From positions 93,161-157,160 of the forward strand of contig JAUTDX010000420.1 of NCBI GenBank assembly GCA_030844895.1: 64,000 bases of DNA, written 5' to 3'. The DNA is from Ambrosia x helenae. Taxonomy: Eukaryota > Streptophyta > Magnoliopsida > Asterales > Asteraceae. The notes below the pieces were generated by a model. It was not told where the DNA came from, searched no databases, and saw nothing but the letters and a program-made list of their open reading frames with translations. Position numbers and translations under genes: made by a program. Numbering within the stretch: position 1 is the stretch's first letter; the number at the start of each line of letters is the position of its first letter. Positions 1 through 10,280 of the stretch are shown here, one piece after another.

Positions 1-404
1 ACAAGCACATCAATGTCAAGCAAGATCTTCTTGTAGTTGGACAACTTTGAGCACACGTCTAATAAGTAGACGTGAAAAAGTTGGTGTTTTTTTATAAAAT
101 TAAATAATTGGGATTAAATGATTTGTAACACTTACAGAGCCACCTGGTTTCATGGGTCCGATATTTCTTGTGAAATGGGAATTTTAAAATAAGAACTTGT
201 CATTTTTTTTCAACAACCCAACCAACACGTTGGTTCCGCGATACGCTTGACTTTTACTGTAACATGACTTTAGAAATTATGTCCAAAAAAGTTTATAAAA
301 CTTGTGGTTGCCTAAGGGTGTATAATTTACACCTCAAAATAAGCTTCCTGATAGGTGACCGTGTCCATAGTATCATATTACCAAGTGGTGTATTGCATTG
401 TATG
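1..404. other. No gene recognised; 3' flank of the FPGS exons
   Basis: AT-rich sequence downstream of the minus-strand FPGS stop codon at 405-407. I see no ORF, RNA gene or transposon end here. It could hold the 3' UTR of the FPGS fragment. A left-hand Helitron end for the chimera was looked for and not found. Confidence 0.5.
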
Positions 405-1002
405 TTACCTCCTCAGTAGCTTCAAGACATCACCAACAAGATGCAATGATCCAGTTACAAGAACCTGTGAAAATGATTAAAAAATTGTTAATTCTAAGAC
501 CCAAATTTAAACACACCTTAGAATGAACGTCTCTGCATCGACCGTAATCTTTTTAACGGTACAAACGTTACCTCAAGCCTAAGTGAAGAGTTATCACGCG
601 CAGATTTTCTTAAATAAGAGACCGCCATAGGTAACGATGGGAATACTGCACTGCAACTAAACTTTCCATTTTCTGGATTGCAATGAGAAACATCATCATA
701 CAGGAACTCGGTGGGTGGCATAACTTCCGATTTCAAGTTTTTGTTTATTCCGATTTCTACATGACAAACGTTATTATTTCATAAAGTTAATTCAAATGGT
801 TTCCACAATTTGAGACTTTTTCATAAAAATAAAAAGAAACAAAAACTTTTTCTGTGAATAATTCTTTCCCACGCCCTATGGAGATTGAACTGCCATGCCA
901 GATTCTTTGAAGGGGTGTTTATAGGGATGTCTGAATTACCAGAACTAACCTTGTTGTATGTTGAGATACTTGGCACGAAAATTGCTTTCGAGAAATTAGA
1001 AC
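405..1002 (-). pseudogene. Folylpolyglutamate synthase, last three exons
   Basis: Three minus-strand exons with consensus splice sites and continuous frame: 847-1002 (begins GSNFSKAIFVPSISTYNKVS), 572-756 (contains SAVFPSLPMAVSYLRKS) and 405-464 (VLVTGSLHLVGDVLKLLRR, then TAA). The last motif is the conserved C-terminus of FPGS, the ATP-dependent ligase that adds glutamates to folates (plastid, mitochondrial or cytosolic isoforms in plants). The joins are phase 1 between the first two and phase 0 between the last two. The preceding exon is more than 8 kb away at 9088-9165, and the rest of the enzyme (P-loop and Mur-ligase domains) is not in the window. I call it a pseudogene because the 5' part is missing and replaced by L11 sequence. 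The family call is strong; the functional status is inference. Confidence 0.82.
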
Positions 1003-1181
1003 CTGCAAGATATTTTGTCATATATTGAAGAAATAAGAAAGCAAATATGTGCCAAGTGCTAATAGTTAAATTATAACAGAATGAAAGTGATGGCAAGAAG
1101 ATGCAGATGGATGGATTCATATATTAAAAATGTTCAGAAGTTTTATCTTTTAAATTTCTGTTTAAGACAGGTGCAAAAGAC

Positions 1182-1419
1182 CAATATGGGTGCAAAAGAC
1201 CATAATGCCCTTCTTTTTATTGCATGTGCACATCACATGACTTCCATAACTCCAAACTGCTACATTTGATTAAACACTAGTGGGGAGCCCGCAGCAACAC
1301 CAATATGGGTGCAAAAGACCATAATGCCCTTCTTTTTATTGCATGTGCACATCACATGACTTCCATAACTCCAAACTGCTACATTTGATTAAACACTAGT
1401 GGGGAGTCCGCGCATTGCT
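1182..1419 (-). repeat. Tandem 119-bp duplication bearing Helitron-like 3' ends
   Basis: Two near-identical units start at 1182 and 1301 (both CAATATGGGTGCAAAAGACC). Read on the minus strand, the second carries a GC-rich imperfect hairpin (1407-1424) followed by ACTCCCCACTAG and then T, the layout of a Helitron 3' terminus (hairpin, CTAG, T target). The first unit has the same CTAG but a truncated hairpin arm. The element would extend to higher coordinates, with a possible 5' end near 8195. The hairpin is weak, so this is a candidate only. Confidence 0.4.
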
Positions 1420-3378
1420 GCGGGAAGACAATTTTAGCGGGATCTTCATTATTATTAATTTATCAATCATCTCATGATCAATTGTGTTGTATTTTTCTTA
1501 GTAGTTTTATTTGTATAATTTACTGTCATAATATATGAAACTAATAAAGTATTTATAATAAATTACCAAATTTTGTTTCTCTCACTTACTTCATGTGCTT
1601 CTCAAAAAATACCATCAAATCAGGTCCAACCATCTGTGTATGAAACTAAAACCAATTTTAAAAAGATAACATCAACATCATTAGCCAGCCAGATCATATG
1701 CTGTAAATTTGTAAATTGTTGTCGTCTTCAATTATGTCGTACCCTAATAACAAATGTAGAATCATTTTAAAACGCCTCATGATGATCTCCACTTGTTACA
1801 TGAACATTACCCATATGTCTTATTTTTGGACCAAAATGATTCGTTAAATCATATTAATTACGTGTGATGGCTTCATCTTAGATTAACAATACATGGATTA
1901 AAGACATATAAATGAGCACATATGTCTGCTCATAACCGTTTAAATAAGAAACATGAAAATATTGAAAACCATAAGAACTTCAAATCATGTATCAATTCAC
2001 ATGTGGTTAAGCTGAGTCATATGTGAATATTTTGGTGAAGATTTAAACAAGAATAAGAGACCATTTAGATGACCATTTAGAAAGTTACCTAATTGAATAA
2101 ATAATGTGTGGAACCCATTTATTAACCTACAAAAGGTTTCTAATGTTAAATATCGGTTCATAAAAAGTAATCTTCTATAGGTTGTAGGTGTAGGTTGACA
2201 AGTTAAAATCATAAATCTTTAAGAGGGTAGTCAAACCTTAAGTAACTTCAAAATCAGAAATTTCTGTAAAGAAAAAGACAATAATAAAGGGGATTTGCAG
2301 CAGACCAAATGGTTATTTTTTGACTACATGTTTCTGGATGGGTTCACTACAATTAATATTGCATCAACATCATCCTGCACATATGTAAATAAGTCAGGAA
2401 AAAATATAAACTAAACAAGAACACGTATAGTTTATATAATTTAAAATTGCATATATTTAGCGCAAAGAATTTAAAAAATAGAAGTTAAAGTCGACTGAGA
2501 ATCCCATAACTTTAATTATATATTGATATAAACAAAACTGATGTAAGAAAATTGTTAGCGGTCCACAATATTCAGTTACCTTAAAATTACAACTTCTGTG
2601 ATATTGTTTGTGATAAAGTGGTTTTCTAGTACTATCTGTATTTACAATTACCATCAATTACAAAACTTTTAATTGGAAGCTAAAAAAAACCCATTGAACG
2701 CATTTATACACCGAATAAAATCCTCACAACGTCTTTAATGATTTGCTAGAACAACTTAACGAATCAAATATGCAATTATGCACAAACATATTTACATGGA
2801 CATAACAAATTAATAATAAGCAATTTGAAAACCACAGGTGCATTTAACATTCACGATAACTACTTCTGGACTGTATCCATGTGCTAATTTAAGAAAAATG
2901 AACAAATTTCTGTAATTAAACCTTCAAATCAGATCCATATCCAAATCGAGAAGTAGGTCTATACCGTCATTAATGTTGGTTAATGGAATAAGAATATTTG
3001 AAGCGAAAGAGACTCACCAAGAATGTTGAAGGCTTCGATGTCTCCATGGATGCTGATGAGAGGAATGGGAAATCCTTAAATGGAAAGCGTGTTCTATTTC
3101 TTCATAGCTACAAATAAGAAGAACGGGAAGCATATGCTTTTTAAAATATGAGAAATTAATGGGCACTCAAAGGTCTAAGCATTCAATTGGGTTTTATGAC
3201 GGTGGGTTACATCTTGAGATGGATATAAAGTGTGTATTACATAAATATACATTTGGCATTACCTGTTGTACATGAGAGACATAAAAGGAAGAAAATGACC
3301 AAAAAATAAAGATTTGTGAAGAGACCTTTGAACTCCCATCTTAAAATTTTGGTGAAATTACCTTAGTGGACATCTTTG
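1420..3378. other. No gene recognised
   Basis: AT-rich. Short ORFs match no family I know. A splice-donor-like sequence occurs on the minus strand near 3020 but cannot be tied to a protein. If the Helitron terminus at 1399 is real, this is element interior. Confidence 0.4.
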
Positions 3379-5872
3379 GTCCTTAATAAGGTAATAGAGA
3401 AATAGAGATATAGATAAAGATAATTGTATAGATAAGTAACAAATGCAACCTATGATATTTGGAAAGAATCTTAATTCACATGTTCATGACAAAAATTGGA
3501 ACTTACTAATAAAAGGATTACAGGTTTCCACTTAACAAACACCTGATAGATAACTTAAAATGGGTCTTAATGTAATAATTAAGATAGCTAGTGACATATT
3601 GTAATTATTTTGCTAAAAATAAATATTTTATTTTAAATTTGGAATTTAAATTGTGCATAAATTTTAACTAAATAAATATATTGGCAGTACCATATTTGTA
3701 ACAGTCTTAAAGGTAGAAATGTGTAACGGTTCAGAACCGGATTGAACCGGAACCGTTTAGTGCTAAACATAAGAATCGGAACCAGACTGTCTTTGGTCCT
3801 TAATAAGGTAATAGAGAAATAGATAGAGATAATTGTATAGATAAGTAATAAATGTAACATATGATATTTGGAAAGAATCTTAATTCACATGTTTACGACA
3901 GAAATTGGAACTTACTCATAAAAGGATTACAGGTTTCCACTTAACATAGACCTGATAGATAACTTAAAATGGGTCTTAATGTAATAATTATAATAGCCAG
4001 TGACATATTGTAATGATTTTGCTAAAAATAAATATTTTATTTTAAATTTGGAATTAAATTGTGCATAAATTTTAACTAAATAAATATATTGGCAGTACCA
4101 TATTTGTAATAGTCTTAAAGGTAGGAGTGTGTAACGGTTCAGAACCGGATCGAACCGGAACCGTTTAGTGCTAAACATAAGAATCGGAACCAGACTGTCT
4201 TTGGTCCTTAATAAGCTAATAGAGAAATAGAGATATAGATATAGATAATTGTATAGATAAGTAATAAATGTAACATATGATATTTGGAAAGAATCTTAAT
4301 TCACATGTTAATGACAGAAATGGGAACTTACTAATAAAAGGATTACAGGTTTCCACTTAACATGGACCTGATAGATAACTTAAAATGGGTCTTAATGTAA
4401 TAATTTTGATAGTCATTGACATATTGTAATGATTTTGCTAGAAATAAATATTTAATTTTAAATTTGGAATTTAAATTGTGCATAAATTTTAACTAAATAA
4501 ATATATTGACAGTACCATATTTGTAACAGTCTTAAAGGTAGGAGTGTGTAACGGTTCAGAACCGGATCGAACCGGAACCGTTTAGTGCTAAACATAAGAA
4601 TCGGAACCAGACCATTTTTGGTCCTTAATAAGGTAATAGAGAAATAGAGATATAGATATAGATAATTGTATAGATAAGTAATAAATGTAACATATGATAT
4701 TTGGAAAGAATCTTAGTTCACATGTTCACGACAGAAATTGGAACTTACTCATAAAAGGATTATAGGTTTCCACTTAACATAGACCTGATAGATAACTTAA
4801 AATGGGTCTTAATGTAATAATTATGATAGCCAGTGACATATTGTAATGATTTTGCTAAAAATAAATATTTTATTTTAAATTTGGAAATTTAAATTGTGCA
4901 TAAATTTTAACTAAACAAATATATTGACAGTACCATATTTTTAACAGTCTTAAAGGTAGGAGTGTGTAACGGTTTAGAACCGGATTGAACCGGAACCATT
5001 TAGTGCTAAACATAAGAATCGGAACCAGACTGTCTTTGGTCCTTAATAAGGTAATAGAGAAATAGAGATATAGATATAGATAATTGTATAGATAAGTAAT
5101 AAATGTAACATATGATATTTGGAAAGAATCTTAATTCACATGTTCACGACAGAAATTGGAACTTACTCATAAAAGGATTACAGGTTTCCACTTAACATAG
5201 ACCTGATAGATAACTTAAAATGGGTCTTAATGTAATAATTATGATAGTCAGTGACATATTGTAATGATTTTGCTAGAAATAAATATTTTAGTTTAAATTT
5301 GGAATTTAAATTGTGCATAAATTTTAACTAAATAAATATATTGACAGTACCATATTTGTAACAGACTTAAAGGTAGGAGTGTGTAACGGTTCAGAACCGG
5401 ATCGAACCGGAACCGTTTAGTGCTAAACATAAGAATCAGAACCAGACCGTCTTTGGTCCTTAATAAGGTAATAGAGAAATAGAGATATAGATATAGATAA
5501 TTGTATAGATAAGTAATAAATGTAACATATGATATTTGGAAAGAATCTTAATTCACATGTTCACGACAGAATTTGGAACTTACTCATAAAAGGATTATAG
5601 GTTTCCACTTAACATAGACTTGATGGATAACTTAAAATGGGTTTTAATGTAATAATTATGATAGCCAGTGACATATTGTAATGATTTTGCTAAAAATAAA
5701 TATTTTATTTTAAATTTGGAATTTAAATTGTGCATAATTTTTAACTAAACAAATATATTGACAGTACCATATTTGTAACAGTCTTAAAGGTAGGAGTGTG
5801 TAACGGTTCAGAACCGGATCGAACCGGAACCGTTTATTGCTAAACATAAGAATCGGAACCAGACCGCATAAA
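3379..5872. repeat. Six-copy tandem array, unit about 417 bp
   Basis: The marker GGTCCTTAATAAG recurs at 3379, 3795, 4203, 4620, 5038 and 5455, giving spacings of 416, 408, 417, 418 and 417 bp. Units look highly similar by eye. Each ends with a TAGGAGTGTG (or mutated) start followed by GAACCGG words, which resembles the 5' end of a hAT-type MITE. Only the last unit continues past this into further GGTTTGG and CCGGAACC words up to about 5975. This implies that a flank plus part of a MITE was amplified. No coding potential. Confidence 0.9.
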
Positions 5873-6809
5873 AACCTATAGATTAGGTTTGGTTTGGTTT
5901 GGTTTCATTTCGTTTGGTCCGGAACCAGGTTAAATAGTTGTAAACGGTTCTAGCCGGAACCTTACAATAGGTAGTCACTTGTATTATTTTGATATTTCAC
6001 CCCATATGTCATAATGAAGCCGTGCATCTTCAAATTTTTTAACGTTTAAGTCAACATAAATATTCGTTTTGGTTAATTTATCAATCCTAGTGTGATATCG
6101 TGATAACTGAATGGTATTTTTCTTTGAATTCTAAGCAAAAAAATTATCTGTTTATAAATATCGATAAGAAAACAGAAAAAACTGAAAACTGTGTGTTTTG
6201 ATAAACCAAATTTTAACATGTTATCGTTCTTTCCCGTTTTGCAATCCATGTGTTGCTCTGCTCAAGACGCCCAAACAATTTCCAAATGCTACCAAGTGCT
6301 GATCCTTAATATATTGTATATTCCCATGTAAGACAAAATCACAAATTTAACTAAATAAAAAAGCGCAACAAAGTTGTATTCTTCCATGTAATCAGGTGTT
6401 GCCATGGTTGGCCTACTAGATCAAGTGCATACTCCACTGCCCATATTCATTCTCAATCTATCACACATGTTTAAATAATGAAAACAACAAAGTTTATGAA
6501 TATTAATAAACAATATAATATACATCCATCATATCTCCTGCAAATAGATAGTTTCAACTTTAGATAAAGCATTTAGTTTTGCTCAAATAGATAGTTTACT
6601 CTTTAAAACATATATAGATCAATGTGCCCCAAAACCTACCATGAATTCAAGAATTAAAGAAAACGACTATCAACATGTTTGAACCCATTTGAATGGTTCG
6701 AGTTGATAGCCAATCCCACAAATGTATCTAAAAGATAAAACTACATCCAAAATCAACCCATTCGGGGTTGAATGGGTCTAATATAAATACGGCGTGACAT
6801 TCAGACATA
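5873..6809. other. No gene; tail of MITE-like words, then AT-rich DNA
   Basis: 5873-5975 continues the low-complexity GGTTTGG/CCGGAACC words of the last array unit. The rest is AT-rich without recognisable features. Confidence 0.5.
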
Positions 6810-6817
6810 GGCGCAAC

Positions 6818-7165
6818 TAGGGATGAGCATACAAGGCCGAATACCGATCCCGTCTCGTCCCGATCCCGATACCGTACCGAACCGATACCGAACCGAGGGA
6901 TTTCGGGATCGGTATCGGTACCCATATTTATGGATTTTCGGTTTCGGTATTATTGGTATCGGTACGGGATCGGTATGGTATCAGTATTTTAAGGTAAAAT
7001 ACCTATACCATACCGGTATTGTACCGATACCGAACCGATACCGTATCGTACCGTACCGTATGTGTTCGGTATCGGTATCGGTATTGGTTTTTTTGGACTT
7101 TTCGGTATCGGTATTGTCGGGATCGGTATCGGTTCGGTACCGATACCGTCCCGAGCTCATCCCTA
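6818..7165. mobile_element. hAT-type MITE with GGTATCGGTACC-word core
   Basis: Perfect terminal inverted repeats TAGGGATGAGC / GCTCATCCCTA are flanked by a perfect 8-bp target duplication GGCGCAAC (6810-6817 and 7166-7173). An 8-bp duplication with TAGGG-like ends is typical of hAT elements. The 348-bp interior is almost wholly permutations of GGTATCGG and its complement, so both strands translate into Tyr/Arg-rich ORFs that are not genes. No transposase, so non-autonomous. Confidence 0.9.
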
Positions 7166-7251
7166 GGCGCAACTGACCAGATGTATGATTTAGCAACCAA
7201 TAATATATACGGAAAACATAGTAATTGCGCAATATAAATATGGCGTAGTAC

Positions 7252-7317
7252 CTAAATTGGGGATGAAGCCATTGTGTACCCATCCATGGATAGGACCCTT
7301 GCAAAGATGCCACATAC
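7252..7317 (-). other. Exon-like island, unidentified
   Basis: On the minus strand a TTAGCAG acceptor precedes 7317 and a GTACTA donor follows 7252. All three frames are possible and one reads VASLQGSYPWMGTQWLHPQF. I do not recognise the family. It lies just left of a second island (7391-7445) on the same strand, which fits fragment capture or a decayed gene. Confidence 0.25.
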
Positions 7318-7390
7318 CTGCTAATTGTTGATCAAGACTTGTTCTTTAATATTTGAAGGGAAGTAAGATTCAGATTATTTTTAAGCTTAC

Positions 7391-7445
7391 CCAACTGGAG
7401 GTCGGTTTGCCATCAACATTGGCTGTGGCATAGAACTGGATTGAC
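7391..7445 (-). other. Exon-like island, unidentified
   Basis: Minus-strand segment between a TTCACAG acceptor and a GTAAGC donor. One frame reads SSSMPQPMLMANRPPVG. Product unknown. Paired with the island at 7252-7317. Confidence 0.25.
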
Positions 7446-8165
7446 CTGTGAATGCAAACACAAAACATCAAGATGATTTGATAGTAAGGAATAGATGACA
7501 TAAGTGAAATTTCTGCCAATGAATTACTATAATAACCGTCCTTGTCTCAGAAGTTGTTCCAACTTATCCTGTCTAAGTGAAAGTGAGAAGCATGTGAAAA
7601 GCATGGTACATTTAAATCCAGATAAACAGGCCGCTAAGTCACGAAGCATCTACACAATGACTGTGAATTGGAACTGAACTTAACCCATGTGTTACACCTC
7701 TAACATAGGCCTTGCTTGATGTGCCTATAGAAAATGTCATTTTAGAAAACAACCAAAGGGATAAATATAAATATAAAACTGAACATAAACATAATTTAAA
7801 AAAGAAAAAAAAAACATCAGATTGATCGGTTTCAGATACAAATTCCATAAATCAGAATTTTTATTTCCGAGTAGAAAATCAAGCTGAGGAAAACCTGGCG
7901 GCTCCACATCCACCGGTTGAAATCGGTGGGTTCCTGAGGAGATGGGTGTGTGGGAGTCCAGAAAGAAAGCAGAGGGTAGAAGTTTATCATTTGCCTTCAA
8001 GTGCGTTCGAAGGGTTTCTTCATTAAGGTTATTAAAGTTGAATCAATTTCTTAGATACCTGACGTCTTAATGAATCCAAAAGACGCGTCTTAAAACCCTT
8101 GGAGGGTATATGCAGTGACTGGTTGTAAAAGTAGGTTTAAATCTTGTATTATTAGCAAATTACCA

Positions 8166-8200
8166 TTCTACCCAGAAGAGATCTATTTATATATAGTATA
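8166..8200 (-). other. Possible Helitron 5' end
   Basis: On the minus strand the sequence TCTATACTATATATAAATAG begins after A-rich DNA and resembles plant Helitron 5' termini (TC plus an AT-rich start). It would pair with the 3' end at 1399 in the same orientation. The AT-rich context makes chance occurrence likely. Confidence 0.3.
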
Positions 8201-8469
8201 GATATAGATAGATAATTATAGATTAATGGTAATTGAGGTGTGCGCATATAATGTATATATGCGTGGCCCTCGGGGGGCAAAAGTAAAGTTGCACTAGTTT
8301 TAACGTTATTTTACTAATTTTGTGAAAATAACGTTAAAAACGACGGACGGTTAATCATGCATCATGTGGTGGCGTTGATAGCCAAAAGACAAAGGGGTAC
8401 ATGCACAGATCGGGTTTGTCCCGGTTGCTAAGTGTTCTGTGCCTTATGTCCAAGGCTTGATACCAAACC

Positions 8470-8609
8470 ACATCGAGCCGGGGGTCTCACTGGAAGCAAC
8501 CTCTCTATTCCTAGGGGTAGAGGTAAGACTGTCTACATCTTACCCTCTTCAGACCCTACCTTAGCGCTTTGCTATAGGTGGGATTAACTGAGTATGATGA
8601 TGATGATGA
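8470..8609 (+). mobile_element. Au-like SINE, 3' part
   Basis: Contains GAGCCGGGGGTCTCACTGGA, then a pyrimidine-rich stretch, CAGACCCTACC and GTGGGATTAACTGAGTATG followed by GATGATGATGATGA. This order and the short tandem tail match the 3' region of Au-type plant SINEs (tRNA-derived, RNA polymerase III). The 5' tRNA-like head is not clear, so the left edge is approximate. Confidence 0.65.
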
Positions 8610-9087
8610 AAGTTATGATACAAAAAGATGTACAAGTATATTTGTATGAATGATAGAAAGGAAAAAAATTACATTAATCATGAGACTTTTCCTATGTGAC
8701 TATGTCATCTTAAATTCATGTAAAATGATATGTAAAGAGTGAAGGTAATGAATGTACAAGTAACAATGCATCAAGGGGTAATATAGGAAAGATGTATATG
8801 ACATTATAGGTTTAAAGCATGTGTCTTTTCAAATGTCATCTTAACTTTGACAATTTGGACATATTTACCCACGTCTCCCCTTTATAATGTAGCATAAAAT
8901 AGCAGAAATGGTCAAATAATGCGGAATGACTATTTTGTACTACGTTTGTGCCAGTGAAACTATTTGTGCTCAAAATGTTCAAATTGAAGCTTTTGTAAGA
9001 CCACGGACGGAAGCTTTTGTAAGACGATGGACGGATTTATAATTTGATATCATATAAATTTTACAATTGCCATAAGAAAAAAAAAAC

Positions 9088-9165
9088 TGAAGAGGCACAT
9101 ATATCTACAAGTCTTGGAAGAATAGCTTCTGGATCTCTCACCTCCATGCAGTTGAATAACAAAAT
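9088..9165 (-). pseudogene. FPGS exon (ILLFNCMEVRDP)
   Basis: After a CTTTCAG acceptor the minus strand reads ILLFNCMEVRDPEAILPRLV and then DICASS, the FPGS segment just upstream of the FSKAIFVPS exon. The expected join is a phase-1 donor after TCA G. Here the sequence is TCA G followed directly by a T run, so the only GT donor (rc of 9086-9087) leaves the reading frame shifted relative to exon 847-1002. Either a base was lost at the exon edge or another donor is used. Confidence 0.8.
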
Positions 9166-9279
9166 CTGAAAGAAAAAATTGTAAAACAAGATCTGAGATG
9201 ATTATGAAATTAACATAGCTAAAAGTTTTATCAAGAAAGTGGGAAATGAAATAATATCTAATGTGAATTACAAAATTAC

Positions 9280-9417
9280 CCTTTTGGATATTGTTTTAGA
9301 TTCGTCTTTTTCATTTGGTTGTTGAATGTAACCATTGCTGCTATAAGACTCTTTAATGCTTCTATTTTCATAACCACAAAGAAGTCCATACCATAGATAC
9401 CCGTTGACGGGTCATAC
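9280..9417 (-). pseudogene. Chimeric exon: L11 5' half joined to FPGS 3' half
   Basis: The exon begins (after CAG) in phase with the L11 exon at 16498-16693 and encodes YDPSTGIYGMDFFVV, which matches ribosomal protein L11. After the valines the same DNA becomes FPGS-like in a different frame (YIQQPNEKDESKTISKR before a GTAATT donor). The L11 frame therefore continues out of frame for about 30 residues and meets TAA at 9277-9279. The fusion point lies inside the exon near 9370. Such a junction points to DNA-level recombination or capture, not splicing. Confidence 0.75.
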
Positions 9418-9631
9418 CTGAAAAAAAAAATAATATAAGAATCTTTCAATCTCACATGATTGCTATTTGCTAGGGTAGGGTGTACATGAGTTGTAATCTA
9501 TATAACCACATAATAGATATTATTATAAATACAATTATGATAAATATAACTAAATAATATACATTATGTGATAAGAAAAATACTACAACTATCGAATTAA
9601 TTGTGTAAATACGTATATAAATAAGTTAATT

Positions 9632-10268
9632 TGTTACAAACATGGTATAAACAGAAACTCAAGATCTTTTATTCAAACTGAAAGAGAATCAAGAACAAAA
9701 CAAAACATAAAGATCTCTCTAAACAAGAACTGACACTTTCTCTCAACAAACAACTCTCAATACCATCAACAAACTATACAGACCTTAACCAAACGTTTTA
9801 GATACAAGACGTATCTGAAACAATAAGAAACCCTAATTTGCCTAGACGATTGAGAGTAAACAAAGAGAAGACTGATCAAAAAATATAACTGAGAGACAAA
9901 CACAAGCTATATATAGCTGAGAAAGTGTGTTTTTCTAATAATCCAACGACCAGGATGAAAGTAATTTGACGACTAGGAATCACTTGTACTTTATGACGCG
10001 GATTGCCAAATCATCATGAGACTGGACCAACATCTTTCTTTTATATTGGGCTGCAACACTTTGGGCTCTACTGGACTCCTAAAGACTCTACTGGATCAGC
10101 TCCTGACTTAGCCATTAGCCTATCACCTTTAGCCCAAATCAACTTATCAACACTTTAGCCCATTACTTCTATACCTGAAATAAAACTTATGCAAAATATT
10201 AAAATAACTTGTAACAATGTATGACCCATTTGATAGAATTGGAATAGAATTTACCATCTTTTAACACC
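9632..10268 (-). repeat. 3' LTR of the first Copia element
   Basis: 637 bp, TG...CA ends on the element strand, almost identical to the LTR at 15382-16017. The element is on the minus strand, so this is its 3' LTR. Confidence 0.96.
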
Positions 10269-10280
10269 CCCCACAATTCT
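10269..10280 (-). promoter_or_regulatory. Polypurine tract
   Basis: On the minus strand ATTGTGGGGGG directly precedes the 3' LTR; this is the usual plus-strand primer site. Confidence 0.8.

Larger units (their letters stand above)
1003..9087 (-). other. Expanded FPGS intron (about 8 kb) filled with repeats
   Basis: Lies between FPGS exons 9088-9165 and 847-1002. It contains tandem Helitron-like ends (1182-1419), a 417-bp tandem array (3379-5872), a hAT MITE (6818-7165), two exon-like islands, a possible Helitron 5' end near 8195 and an Au-like SINE tail. Stretches 1420-3378, 5873-6809 and 8610-9087 hold no gene I can recognise. Confidence 0.6.

Noticed and set aside
3379..5872. CRISPR-like regular repeat spacing
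   Set aside because: Units are about 417 bp, directly adjacent, without unique spacers, in a plant nuclear context.
6385..6475. IENEYG motif on the minus strand, as in beta-galactosidases
   Set aside because: Stops follow within a few codons and flanking sequence does not fit the family.
6823..7313. Tyr/Arg-rich ORFs on both strands
   Set aside because: They are the word-like core of the hAT MITE at 6818-7165.
8299..8340. Small inverted repeat TTTTAACGTTATTTT as a MITE
   Set aside because: Short arms only, no target duplication found.
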